From Candidatus Gastranaerophilales bacterium (GTDB lineage: Bacteria > Cyanobacteriota > Vampirovibrionia > Gastranaerophilales > Gastranaerophilaceae), in NCBI GenBank assembly GCA_944327255.1, contig CALVHA010000004.1:1-64000 (forward strand): a DNA stretch of 64,000 nt, read 5' to 3'. A program made the translations under genes and the position numbers. The stretch's first letter is position 1, and the number at the start of each line of letters is the position of its first letter. Under the pieces are notes generated by a model. It did no database searches. It saw nothing but the letters and a program-made list of their open reading frames with translations, and was not told the origin of the DNA. This document shows positions 42,714 through 51,163 of this stretch, in pieces.

Positions 42714-44067
42714 TAGAAAACTTTTTTATACCTTCTTTAATTTCAACAGCATCAACTCCAAGCTGCTCAAGAGCTCTCATCGCAAGAGATGTAGGTTCAG
42801 TAGTTAACGCAAGAAGCATATGAGCGGACTCTATTCTTGATTTTTCATCTTTTTTGGCCAATTCCCATGCCTTTTCAAGAACCCGCTTTGCCCTCTGAGT
42901 AAAGACGACCTCTTTATCATAATATTCATTACCAAAACCAATTAACTCTTCAACAACTTTTCTGGCATCACGAATTGTTATTTCAAGTTCAGCTAAGACT
43001 TGCCCGCCGACACCGGTTCCTTCGCCAATAATTCCGAGCAAGAACATTTCTGTTCCAACAACATTACGTCCCAAACGACGAGCTTCTTCCTTGGCAAGAC
43101 GCAAAATGGTCAGGGTTTCAGGCATTTGCTTTTCAATCGGTTTAATAATACTGTGAGCAAGATTGTTATCATCAATCTTTAACTCTTTCAAAATGTCATA
43201 AGCAACTCCACGCTTAGCTTTTAATATTCCTAGAATAATATGCTCTGGCAAAACCTGAGAAGAGCCCAATTCTTTTGCTGTCTGCAATGCCAAATTCATC
43301 ATTAAAAATGCATTCGGAGTAAATATTATCTGTCTTCCTTCATATTCAGACTTACGAGACTGGATATGAGCCAACTTGTCTTCAAAATTGGAAGCAGTAA
43401 CTCCGTTTTGAGCCAAAATTTGAACCAGAGACGAAGATTGATCTTCCAAAATAGATGATAGAATCTGTTCCGTACCAAGAATTTCATAGTTTGAAGCCGA
43501 TAACTTTGCAACGGCACGTTCAAAAACTTTCTTTGATTCCTCATTATCATAAAGTAAAGAATCCGTTTCCAAACTCTTATCAACAATAGCATCACTGTCA
43601 TCAAATTCAGGATGATACTGTTTTTTTGTTTTTTTCTGCACTAATTTTTCCAACAAACTACGAGCAGTAGAAACATCGAATCCTAATTTTTCAAGAGTTA
43701 GAACATTATTAGAACGTTTATCATTAATCACGGAAAGGAATAAATGTTCATACAAAATTGTAGGATTACCCGATTTAACAGCAATATCAAGCGTATCCTT
43801 AAGCAAAATTTTTACATGATGACTGAAATTAGGCGTTTCATTATTGCTCTTAGCAGGTTTAATTTCAATAACTTTACTTATTTCATCAAAAAGTTTTTCA
43901 TAAGTAATATTATACATCTTGAAAATTTTCAAAGAAACACCCTTAGCCTCAGCACAAAGAGCAAGCAAAAGATGCTCGGATAAAACGCTTGAAGAATTCA
44001 TTTCACAAGCAATCTCCTGTGCTTTGCTTACAACATTTACCGCTTTTTCCGTAAAACGTTCAAACAA
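42706..44067 (-). CDS. Protein made of six Clp N-terminal repeats, no ATPase
   Basis: The 453-residue protein starts like ClpC (FERFTEKAVNVVSKAQEIA, then LSEHLLLALCAEA) and consists of about six repeats of 60-75 residues, at roughly 1-70, 80-150, 175-240, 245-315, 320-380 and 385-453. Each has the form helix-hh-A-h-x-x-A-x-x-(x)n-E-H-h-L-h-x-h-h. Two repeats make one Clp_N domain, so it holds about three. There is no Walker A or B motif and no UVR motif. Clp_N domains receive substrates and adaptors for Clp ATPases. A role as adaptor or decoy for ClpC/ClpP is inferred. It sits between DUF1292 and tilS in the operon. Confidence 0.78.
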   Translation of the reverse strand: MFERFTEKAVNVVSKAQEIACEMNSSSVLSEHLLLALCAEAKGVSLKIFKMYNITYEKLFDEISKVIEIKPAKSNNETPNFSHHVKILLKDTLDIAVKSGNPTILYEHLFLSVINDKRSNNVLTLEKLGFDVSTARSLLEKLVQKKTKKQYHPEFDDSDAIVDKSLETDSLLYDNEESKKVFERAVAKLSASNYEILGTEQILSSILEDQSSSLVQILAQNGVTASNFEDKLAHIQSRKSEYEGRQIIFTPNAFLMMNLALQTAKELGSSQVLPEHIILGILKAKRGVAYDILKELKIDDNNLAHSIIKPIEKQMPETLTILRLAKEEARRLGRNVVGTEMFLLGIIGEGTGVGGQVLAELEITIRDARKVVEELIGFGNEYYDKEVVFTQRAKRVLEKAWELAKKDEKSRIESAHMLLALTTEPTSLAMRALEQLGVDAVEIKEGIKKFSNE

Positions 44068-44069
44068 TT

Positions 44070-44348
44070 TTATTCTTCCTCGTATTCTTCATCTTCTAAA
44101 CTCTCAACGTAATTGGCAACTTTTTCAAATTCTGCCTCATCATCAATAGTTTCAAAGATATAATCTTCACCGTCTTTTGAAAGTTTCATAATAACAAGTT
44201 CAGCCTCATCGCTTTCATCCTGTTCCTCAGCAGGCAAAAGCAAGGCATATTCTTGTCCGTCAACTTCTACTATGTCATATAATTCAAAAGTAATAACATT
44301 ACCTTCTTCATCAACAGTTTCTATTAAGTGATTTTCTTCGTTTTCCAT
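44070..44348 (-). CDS. DUF1292-family acidic protein
   Basis: The 92-residue protein is strongly acidic. It fits DUF1292 (YrzB-like): VDEEGNVITFELYDIVEVDGQEYALLLP then ELVIMKLSKDGEDYIFETIDDEAEFEKVANYV. Its gene directly follows ruvX, the order found in Firmicutes (ruvX-yrzB). The function is not known. GAAAGAGGTTG precedes the ATG. Confidence 0.85.
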   Translation of the reverse strand: MENEENHLIETVDEEGNVITFELYDIVEVDGQEYALLLPAEEQDESDEAELVIMKLSKDGEDYIFETIDDEAEFEKVANYVESLEDEEYEEE

Positions 44349-44366
44349 TTCAACCTCTTTCTTTGT

Positions 44367-44774
44367 CTATTTTACTGCCTTTGATAAATATTGTTCAAGG
44401 ATAATACGAGCACTTTCAATATCTATAAGCCCCTTATCCTTACGAAAATTTATTTTTTTTTCTCTGAGATTTTCCTCAGCCGTCTCTGACGTTAATCGTT
44501 CATCTTCATATATTATCTTATAACCTTCTATTTGCCTTGAAAACTCTATACAATCCTCGGCCTGAGTCCCCCTTGAATTATCCATATTCAAAGGAACTCC
44601 TATAACGATTTCCTTTACATTATTTTCTTTTGCAATCTTACATATTTCAGCTAAAGCCTTATCTTCCGGCTGTCTTGAAATATAAGAATGACCGTTTGCA
44701 AGCATAAGAAGATAATCGCTCAAAGCAATTCCTATTCTTTTTGTACCAATATCAAGTGCCATTACTTTATGCAT
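44367..44774 (-). CDS. ruvX: YqgF/RuvX Holliday-junction resolvase-like / pre-16S rRNA nuclease
   Basis: The 135-residue protein has the RNase H-like YqgF fold: MALDIGTKRIGIALSD at the start, EIVIGVPLNMDNSRGTQAE in the middle, and YEDERLTSETAEENL, which carry the acidic catalytic residues. It is needed for 5' maturation of 16S rRNA and may resolve DNA junctions. It overlaps the HEAT-like gene by eight bases. The length is normal. Confidence 0.92.
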   Translation of the reverse strand: MHKVMALDIGTKRIGIALSDYLLMLANGHSYISRQPEDKALAEICKIAKENNVKEIVIGVPLNMDNSRGTQAEDCIEFSRQIEGYKIIYEDERLTSETAEENLREKKINFRKDKGLIDIESARIILEQYLSKAVK

Positions 44775-46362
44775 TTTTAACCCACTTATTTTCTATAGAT
44801 GAAATAATATCATCAAGTTGTTTTAATGTAAATTTATTTTGGTTATCATCCGTATTAAATTTTAACGAAAAGTAATATTCATAAATACTTTTTTTCAATA
44901 TATGCTTCAGAAATTCGATATAGAGCTCGCTGTCATAAAATAAATTATATAAAACATCAGCAATATCAGTTTTTTTATCGCAAAATTTTAAATAAGCACA
45001 AGTTAAGAGCCTGTGCCGCCATATACCGTATTCTTCAGGATAGAATATTTTTAACAGATTACTAGAAACTTCACAGTCCAAATCCGTAGAATTTTCAAGA
45101 ATTTTTGAATCTAGGGTTTCCAGAAACGCCTCAAATTCCGAGCTGTATTTAGAATCAAGAAACCAATGTTCAAGAAAATCTGCATCAAAAACAAGTTCCA
45201 GATCTTTAAAAGTTAAAGTTCTTTTCTTAAATTTTTCTGAAAGCAAATTTTCAAATGAATTTACCTCCGAAGGGATATCAGATAGCAAATTTTTCCAACA
45301 TATATATTCATAAGGTAAAAGCCAATTTTTACCATGATTCTTAGAAATACGCTCTCCAAAATTAAGAAAAGTTTTTAAAACAGACGGAGAAATCGGAATA
45401 TTCTTTTCATCCTTATAGAATCTCTCAATAATTTTATCACACTCAAATTCCGAAATTTCGTTAAATCCAAAACAGTCACGAATTCCAGAATAATCGTTCA
45501 TAACAACAGCTACAAACTGAACTTTTTTTTCTTTATTAGTTCTTGAAAATATTAACGCTTGATTTCCATGACCATCAGGATATGTAATACAGCACCTATA
45601 CGGGTGAGAATTAGATAAAAGATTTTTATAGAACTCAACCGAATTATCCTCACGGATACCAGATAGTTTTAAGAGGTTAAGATTTTTCTTAACCAGCGGT
45701 CTCAACTCATCACTTACAAAATCGTAAGCTGTATTAAGAGCATGATAAGCAAGTTGAGAACGAGAATTTCCTAATAAACCAAGTGCTTCTTTCCCTACTT
45801 CAGACTCTGGTTCAGACAAAAAAACCGGGATTAAAATATTTGCAAGAGCATCCTGTGAATAATCCTCTCCCAAAGATTTTACAAGCAATAATTTATCCCT
45901 AGGCTCAACAGAATTCAAAAAGTCTAAAAAATCAATTTGAACTTCTGGATTAACAATAGCAGCATTCAACAAAGTTTTAGTATCATTATCAATGATATCA
46001 ATATCCTCACCTAATGCAGATTCAAAATCTTCATATTTCCAATCAGTTTCAAGCTCACGTAAATAACTCAAAACAATAATTTTCACTTCACTTGAGGTCA
46101 TATTATTTTTAAGAACGTTCCATAACTCGCTAATAAGACGCTCTTTAGGAACATAGCGCTGAAGTAAAAAACGAATAATTTTCTCTTTAGAAGCCTTAGC
46201 ATTAAGAAGCTCCTTAAAAAGGATTTTCTCAATATGGGTAGTATCATCCAGCGAATCCAACCTTTTTACTCTCTCGTTAAGAACAAGAGGATTCTCCTCA
46301 TTCGCGCAATCAGAAATAATTCCGAGAATTTCAGCTTTTATTTCAAAAGGATTTAGTTGCAT
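44767..46362 (-). CDS. HEAT-like repeat protein of unknown function
   Basis: I do not recognise a family for this 531-residue protein. The first 250 residues look like alpha-solenoid repeats (for example EPESEVGKEALGLLGNSRSQLAYHALNTA). The second half is mixed and carries many aromatic residues. The start is ATG 46362, with AAGGTAG upstream; the longer reading has no site. It lies four bases after the zinc-finger gene and overlaps ruvX, so it is firmly inside the operon. No membrane helix or signal. A scaffold or assembly role is possible. Confidence 0.6.
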   Translation of the reverse strand: MQLNPFEIKAEILGIISDCANEENPLVLNERVKRLDSLDDTTHIEKILFKELLNAKASKEKIIRFLLQRYVPKERLISELWNVLKNNMTSSEVKIIVLSYLRELETDWKYEDFESALGEDIDIIDNDTKTLLNAAIVNPEVQIDFLDFLNSVEPRDKLLLVKSLGEDYSQDALANILIPVFLSEPESEVGKEALGLLGNSRSQLAYHALNTAYDFVSDELRPLVKKNLNLLKLSGIREDNSVEFYKNLLSNSHPYRCCITYPDGHGNQALIFSRTNKEKKVQFVAVVMNDYSGIRDCFGFNEISEFECDKIIERFYKDEKNIPISPSVLKTFLNFGERISKNHGKNWLLPYEYICWKNLLSDIPSEVNSFENLLSEKFKKRTLTFKDLELVFDADFLEHWFLDSKYSSEFEAFLETLDSKILENSTDLDCEVSSNLLKIFYPEEYGIWRHRLLTCAYLKFCDKKTDIADVLYNLFYDSELYIEFLKHILKKSIYEYYFSLKFNTDDNQNKFTLKQLDDIISSIENKWVKNA

Positions 46363-46366
46363 AAAA

Positions 46367-46630
46367 CTACCTTCTTGCCTTCCCCCAAAAAGCATCCAGA
46401 ATTTGCTGAGCTTCAGCAGACGGCATTCTATCATTCAGAATCAAATACTGAACAGCAATCATAGCACATTCCGAACAAATATTAACTCCCGGACCTTTAA
46501 CCATTTTCAAGACCTGAGTATTTGGACGCTTACAAAAGCTGCAATAAACGACATCATCTTCGCCGGTTTTTGAATCATCCTGGTGTTCTCTCTTTTTAGC
46601 ACCTAACTTAACAACTTTATCATCTGACAT
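46367..46630 (-). CDS. Stand-alone ClpX-type C4 zinc-finger protein
   Basis: This 87-residue protein has YCSFCKRPNTQVLKMVKGPGVNICSECAMIA, the C-x2-C-(x)n-C-x2-C zinc-binding domain that opens ClpX, with nothing of the AAA ATPase after it. In ClpX this domain dimerizes and binds substrates and adaptors such as SspB. The start is ATG 46630, with AGGAG six bases upstream. It is the first gene of the operon that also holds the Clp_N-repeat protein, so the pair may feed Clp proteases. Another zinc-ribbon role cannot be excluded. Confidence 0.8.
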   Translation of the reverse strand: MSDDKVVKLGAKKREHQDDSKTGEDDVVYCSFCKRPNTQVLKMVKGPGVNICSECAMIAVQYLILNDRMPSAEAQQILDAFWGKARR

Positions 46631-46721
46631 AAACATCTCCTTTATAACCGGCACTTATTTCACAAAAAAATTATACCACAGAATTTTTTATTGTGAAGAG
46701 AAAAATTAAAAGATTAGGCGA

Positions 46722-46750
46722 TTGACGAATAGAAAAAGTTATTATATAAT
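46722..46750 (+). promoter_or_regulatory. Strong promoter of the TPR-lgt unit
   Basis: TTGACG (46722-46727) and TATAAT (46745-46750) are spaced by exactly 17 bases. The start point would be near 46757, 29 bases before the ATG, leaving room for the GGAGAGGG site. Confidence 0.75.
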
Positions 46751-46785
46751 AGCTTTAATCTTGTATTAGAGGAGAGGGATGATTA

Positions 46786-47364
46786 ATGAAAAAAGCACTT
46801 TTGTTGGTTTGCATTTTGGCAATTTCGGTTGTAACAACTGCTTGTATTAATAGTTTTGCAGTTCAGGAATTGAACAGCAAAGCAATGACTTTTATGGATC
46901 AAGGAAATTATCAGGAAGCCATTGAAAGATTAAAATCTAGCATTGATCTTGACGATTCTATTTTTGAATCACATTACAATCTAGCCGTTGCGTATACAAA
47001 ATCAGAAGATTATGTTAATGCCCTTAATTCTTATAAAAAAGCTATTAATCTTAAGCCGGATTTTGCAGATTCGTATTATTCTCTTGCTGTTGCCGAAGAA
47101 AATATTGTATCAGATCTTTCATCCGGATATCTAACACTGGATGAAAACGGTAATCTTCAAAAGGTTACTCCTAATGACAATGATACAGATAAAGAACTAA
47201 AACTTTCACCAGAAGTTACAGCCTACATAGACGAATTACTTAAAGATTCAATAAGAAATTATAATGAATATCTTGCAAAAGGCATTGATATTAAGGATGC
47301 TGAAGAGGTTCAGAATCATATTAAGGATTTAGAACTGAAACTAAACACAACCGCGAAAGAGTAA
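46786..47364 (+). CDS. Exported TPR-repeat protein
   Basis: The 192-residue protein begins with a signal peptide (KKALLLVCILAISVVTTACINSFA). A cysteine lies in TTAC, but Thr rather than Leu stands at the -3 position, so lipoprotein processing is uncertain. Two to three TPR units follow (MDQGNYQEAIERLKSSIDLDD, then HYNLAVAYTKSEDYVNALNSYKKAINLKP, then FADSYYSLAVAEENI). TPRs bind partner proteins, here in the periplasm or envelope. It is coupled to lgt with two bases between, which makes a lipoprotein-related role attractive. Confidence 0.8.
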   Translation: MKKALLLVCILAISVVTTACINSFAVQELNSKAMTFMDQGNYQEAIERLKSSIDLDDSIFESHYNLAVAYTKSEDYVNALNSYKKAINLKPDFADSYYSLAVAEENIVSDLSSGYLTLDENGNLQKVTPNDNDTDKELKLSPEVTAYIDELLKDSIRNYNEYLAKGIDIKDAEEVQNHIKDLELKLNTTAKE

Positions 47365-47366
47365 AT

Positions 47367-48164
47367 ATGACCTTTCAATCTCCAGGAGATATTTTAATTT
47401 CCATATCAGGTTTTTCTATATATAATTACGGGATAATTCTTGCATTTGCCTGTTTGGTAGGAGTCTATATAGCTTATAAGATTTTTAAATACTACAATCC
47501 AGAACAAAATTATGAAAAATTTTGGGATTTTTCTGCATACGCACTGATTATAGGATTTTTAGGTGCAAGGCTCTATTATTGTATTTTAAACCCTATATAT
47601 TATTTCCAGAATCCGCTTGAAATACTTAATTTTAGAGAAGGTGGCCTCTCAATACATGGAGGAATAATTACAGGAATTATAGGATTAATTTTGTTATCAA
47701 AAAAATACAAACTGCCAATTTTGAATGTATTGGATTCCTTTGTTTGCGGAACTGCTATAGCGCAAAGCATAGGAAGATGGGGAAACTTTTTTAATTCAGA
47801 GGCTTTCGGCTATCCGACAAATCTTCCATGGAAACTATTTATTCCTGCATCACAAAGACCACCTCAATATCTAAATTATGAATACTTTCACCCAACATTT
47901 TTATATGAAAGTATTTTGGATATTTTAGTTTTTATAATATTACTACAATTTATGAACAAATATGCAAAAACAATGCCCGGTATAACATTATTTGCATATC
48001 TTATTCTTTATTCGTGCGTAAGGTTATTTGTAGAAACTTTAAGGATAGACAGTGCTCTCAATATCTCGGGAATTCCTATTGCAAAAATAATATCAATCAT
48101 TCTTATTATGAGCGGAATAATGGGTATTGCAATAATTATTAATAAAAAAAATGAAAAAATTTGA
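47367..48164 (+). CDS. lgt: Prolipoprotein diacylglyceryl transferase
   Basis: Lgt moves diacylglycerol from phosphatidylglycerol to the lipobox cysteine of prolipoproteins. The 265-residue protein has seven membrane helices, the GGLSIHGGIITGI segment and the Lgt signature QSIGRWGNFFNSEAFG with the catalytic Arg-Gly-Asn. YRxHP-like DYFHPTFLYES follows. It is the second gene after the strong promoter at 46.7 kb. Confidence 0.94.
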   Translation: MTFQSPGDILISISGFSIYNYGIILAFACLVGVYIAYKIFKYYNPEQNYEKFWDFSAYALIIGFLGARLYYCILNPIYYFQNPLEILNFREGGLSIHGGIITGIIGLILLSKKYKLPILNVLDSFVCGTAIAQSIGRWGNFFNSEAFGYPTNLPWKLFIPASQRPPQYLNYEYFHPTFLYESILDILVFIILLQFMNKYAKTMPGITLFAYLILYSCVRLFVETLRIDSALNISGIPIAKIISIILIMSGIMGIAIIINKKNEKI

Positions 48165-48265
48165 TTTTAATAATTTTCTGATGTAAACTTCTTCATAATG
48201 ATGTGGCCGGGTTGGAATTAAAAAACTTACCGGCAAGTAGAAAATTAAATTAAGGAGAAATTGGA
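48165..48265 (+). promoter_or_regulatory. metK leader: weak promoter and GC-rich hairpin
   Basis: TTGATT (48161-48166) and TAAACT (48184-48189) are spaced by 17 bases, giving a possible start near 48196. The leader then holds a stem GCCGG (48207-48211) with CCGGC (48230-48234). The second arm is also part of a near-palindrome ACTTACCGGCAAGT. AAGGAG follows at 48252-48257. I could not match it to the SAM-I, SAM-II, SAM-III or SAM/SAH riboswitch cores. It may be an unrelated leader or a small regulatory fold. Confidence 0.35.
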
Positions 48266-49543
48266 ATGACACCAAGAAACTTTTTATTTACTTCCGAATC
48301 TGTAACGGAAGGACACCCCGACAAGGTATGCGATCAGATATCTGACGCAATTTTAGACGAATTTTTAACAAAGTATCCGCAATCAAGAGTTGCAGCTGAA
48401 ACTACTGTAACAACAGGTATGGCGCTTGTATGTGGAGAAATTACATCTGATTGTTATGTTGATATTCCGTCTGTTGTAAGAAACACGATAAAAAATATCG
48501 GGTATACAGGTTCACATGGAGGCGGTTTTGATGCCGATACCTGTGCAGTATTAACAAGCATTGATGAACAGTCTTGTGATATTGCCAGCGGAGTTAACAA
48601 AGCTTTTGAATCAAGAAATAATAATGCAGATACTTCAACATCCGAAACTGAAAATATTGGAGCTGGCGATCAAGGGATTATGTTTGGATACGCATGTAAC
48701 GAAACACCTGAATTAATGCCACTGCCTATAAGCTTGGCTCACAAACTTTCTTACAGATTAGCTCAGGTAAGAAAAAATGGAACTTTATCTTACTTAAGAC
48801 CAGACGGAAAATCTCAAGTAACTGTTGAATATGTTGACGGTAAACCTGCAAAAATTAATACCGTTTTAATTTCAACCCAACACGATCCAGAAATTAACGG
48901 AATCAGCGACAATGCAAAGGTTCAGGAAATCATTAAAAATGATATAAAAAAATACGTTATAGATTACGTATTTGAAAACGAATCACCTATCGGATTAGAT
49001 AAAGATACAAAAATCCTTGTGAATCCTTCAGGAAGATTTGTTGTCGGCGGCCCTCAAGGAGATGCAGGGTTAACCGGACGTAAGATTATCGTTGATACAT
49101 ATGGAGGTTATTCACGTCACGGCGGTGGAGCTTTTTCAGGAAAAGATCCGACAAAAGTAGACAGATCTGCCGCTTATGCTTCAAGATATGTTGCAAAAAA
49201 CATCGTTGCAGCAGGTCTTGCTGACAAATGTGAAATCGAACTTGCCTATGCAATAGGTGTTGCAGAACCTGTATCAATTATGGTTGATACTTTTGGAACA
49301 GGAAAAATTTCTGATGATGAAATTGCTGAACTTGTTTCTAAAAACTTTGATTTAAGACCGGCAGCGATTATAAGCCAATTTGATTTAAGAGGACTACCTG
49401 CAAAAAATGGAGGGAAATTCTATCAAAAACTTGCAGCATACGGTCATATGGGAAGAACAGATATTGTTGTTCCTTGGGAACAAACAGACAAAGCAGAAAG
49501 CTTAAAATCACAGGCTTGCGGATGCTGTAGTTGTTCTAAATAG
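48266..49543 (+). CDS. metK: S-adenosylmethionine synthetase
   Basis: MetK makes S-adenosylmethionine from ATP and methionine. The 425-residue protein has [39 protein letters not shown] with the ATP loop, the [21 protein letters not shown] signature and [25 protein letters not shown] lies eight bases before the ATG. The C-terminus ends with a cluster of cysteines (CGCCSC) after the conserved domain, an addition I do not know from standard MetK. A strong terminator follows. Confidence 0.96.
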   Translation: MTPRNFLFTSESVTEGHPDKVCDQISDAILDEFLTKYPQSRVAAETTVTTGMALVCGEITSDCYVDIPSVVRNTIKNIGYTGSHGGGFDADTCAVLTSIDEQSCDIASGVNKAFESRNNNADTSTSETENIGAGDQGIMFGYACNETPELMPLPISLAHKLSYRLAQVRKNGTLSYLRPDGKSQVTVEYVDGKPAKINTVLISTQHDPEINGISDNAKVQEIIKNDIKKYVIDYVFENESPIGLDKDTKILVNPSGRFVVGGPQGDAGLTGRKIIVDTYGGYSRHGGGAFSGKDPTKVDRSAAYASRYVAKNIVAAGLADKCEIELAYAIGVAEPVSIMVDTFGTGKISDDEIAELVSKNFDLRPAAIISQFDLRGLPAKNGGKFYQKLAAYGHMGRTDIVVPWEQTDKAESLKSQACGCCSCSK

Positions 49544-49549
49544 ACACAT

Positions 49550-49581
49550 AAAAAGGAGAGCTTAAAACTCTCCTTTTTTAT
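49550..49581. terminator. Bidirectional intrinsic terminator after metK
   Basis: AAAAAGGAGAG (49550-49560) pairs with CTCTCCTTTTTT (from 49568) around a seven-base loop. It ends metK on the plus strand. The stop codon of the convergent YibE/F gene lies in the loop, so the hairpin also closes that transcript. Confidence 0.85.
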
Positions 49582-50704
49582 TTTCAAAATTAAATTCAAT
49601 ATTTTGTTTTTGTTTTTTAATCATATAGGCCGCAATTACAGCAGTTATCGGCACACAAGCCAATATTGCAATACTACCTATTAATGCAGACAAAATTTCG
49701 GTGGCAACCTGATTCAGATTGAAGAATTTTTGTAAATCAATATTACTTGAAAGTAAAACAAGGGGTAAAGAACTCCCTAAATATACTAAAATAAGAGTGT
49801 TTGACATAGTTCCGATAATATCACGTCCCACATTCATTCCAGAAATAAAAAGCTGTTTAACCGTAAGAGCTTTATTCGTTTCATAAATCTCGTTAATAGT
49901 ACTTGCAATTGACACAGCCGTATCCATTAAGGCTCCAAGCGATGCAATAATCATTGAGGCGGAAAGCACCCCTTTAAAATTTAAATCAGGATGAGCTGAA
50001 TACAAAAACATATTTTCCTCACCCGAAAAACCTGTTAATTTTGCATAATAAATTACTGCCATAGATAAACCCGCAGCAAGAATAAGACTAAAAACCGTCC
50101 CGAAAATTGCAGAAGAACTTTTGGCATTAAACCCGCCAACAAGATATATTGTTATAACAGCAGCCAAAATTGACACAAGAACAGCAGAAGCAATAGGACA
50201 AAATCCAAGTAAAATAAGCGGCATAAGCACAAAAAACATCAGCCCTACAGTAGCAGCAATAGATATAAGACTTGCAGCCCCTTTTTTTCTCCCGATAACT
50301 AAAAGCAAGAAAAAAAAGATAGCCGTAACAAATATAAGAGAATTATCCCGCTTCAAATCAGCAATAAAAAAGTCTATATCATCAGAAGAGATGATATCTT
50401 CCACCTTTTTTTCTGCATGAAGAATAACCTTATCTCCCTTTTTCAAAGTTATATCGTAAGAAGGGTTGCCTGTCAGCATATTGTCAATATTGCGCTCAAG
50501 CCCCTTAAATTCACCAGTAAGCACTTTTACTTTAACAATTTGTTTTACGTTGTTTTCGCCTTGCTGTAAATTCTGCGCATCTTCATATTGAACACTTTCA
50601 ACAATCCCTGTTTCGGATGGGAGCTCTATATCGGTATTTAATTCTGCACTTACAGGCAAAATTAAAGAAATTAAAAACAAAAATAATATTAAAACTTTTC
50701 TCAT
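49562..50704 (-). CDS. YibE/F-family membrane protein
   Basis: The 380-residue protein has a signal-like first helix (KVLILFLFLISLILPVSA), an extracytoplasmic beta-rich domain of about 110 residues with a VKVLTGEFKGLERNI segment, then seven or eight membrane helices with FNAKSSSAIFGTVFSL and SLGALMDTAVSIASTINEI, which mark the YibE/YibF family. The function is unknown; a transporter has been proposed for the family. The start is ATG 50704, with GGGGT upstream. Confidence 0.85.
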   Translation of the reverse strand: MRKVLILFLFLISLILPVSAELNTDIELPSETGIVESVQYEDAQNLQQGENNVKQIVKVKVLTGEFKGLERNIDNMLTGNPSYDITLKKGDKVILHAEKKVEDIISSDDIDFFIADLKRDNSLIFVTAIFFFLLLVIGRKKGAASLISIAATVGLMFFVLMPLILLGFCPIASAVLVSILAAVITIYLVGGFNAKSSSAIFGTVFSLILAAGLSMAVIYYAKLTGFSGEENMFLYSAHPDLNFKGVLSASMIIASLGALMDTAVSIASTINEIYETNKALTVKQLFISGMNVGRDIIGTMSNTLILVYLGSSLPLVLLSSNIDLQKFFNLNQVATEILSALIGSIAILACVPITAVIAAYMIKKQKQNIEFNFENKKGEF

Positions 50705-50721
50705 AAATATATTACCCCAAT

Positions 50722-51138
50722 TTAAGCCACAATTTGCACCCAAACAGTTCTGGTTCTGGCCTTATTATCAAAATCTATTAATACAATTTGCTGCCACTGC
50801 CCGAGTTGTAAGGCCCCATCAACAAGAGGAACAACTGTATTATTTCCAACAATAGATGCTCTGAGATGTGAATAGCCATTTCCATCATGCCATGTTTCAT
50901 CATGATGATAAACTTCATCAACAGGAGCAATTTTATTTAAAGCTTCCGGCAGATCAACAAGCAACCCAGGCTCAAATTCAATATTTGTAATACCAACAGT
51001 ACTACCCGCAGCATAAACATGCACAACAGCAGATTGTAGTGAATGTTTATAAACTGCATTCTGAACCTGCCTTGTAATATCTATAATATCGGTATTTCCC
51101 TTTGTGTGAACAGTAAATTTTTCATTAATAATAGACAT
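50722..51138 (-). CDS. yjbQ: YjbQ/UPF0047-family protein
   Basis: At 138 residues the protein matches the UPF0047 family: FTVHTKGNTDIIDITRQV, VHVYAAGSTVGITNIEFEP, DETWHDGNGYSHLRASIVG and LQLGQWQQIVLIDFDN, with conserved His residues near DE-x-x-H. Members have weak thiamine-phosphate synthase activity; the true role is unsettled. It lies 18 bases ahead of the YibE/F gene on the minus strand. Confidence 0.9.
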   Translation of the reverse strand: MSIINEKFTVHTKGNTDIIDITRQVQNAVYKHSLQSAVVHVYAAGSTVGITNIEFEPGLLVDLPEALNKIAPVDEVYHHDETWHDGNGYSHLRASIVGNNTVVPLVDGALQLGQWQQIVLIDFDNKARTRTVWVQIVA

Positions 51139-51163
51139 ACAAACTCTCCCGTAAAGATATTAT

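Noticed and set aside
48165..48265. Known SAM riboswitch ahead of metK
   Set aside because: The core sequences of the SAM-I, SAM-II, SAM-III and SAM/SAH classes could not be found; kept only as an unassigned leader.
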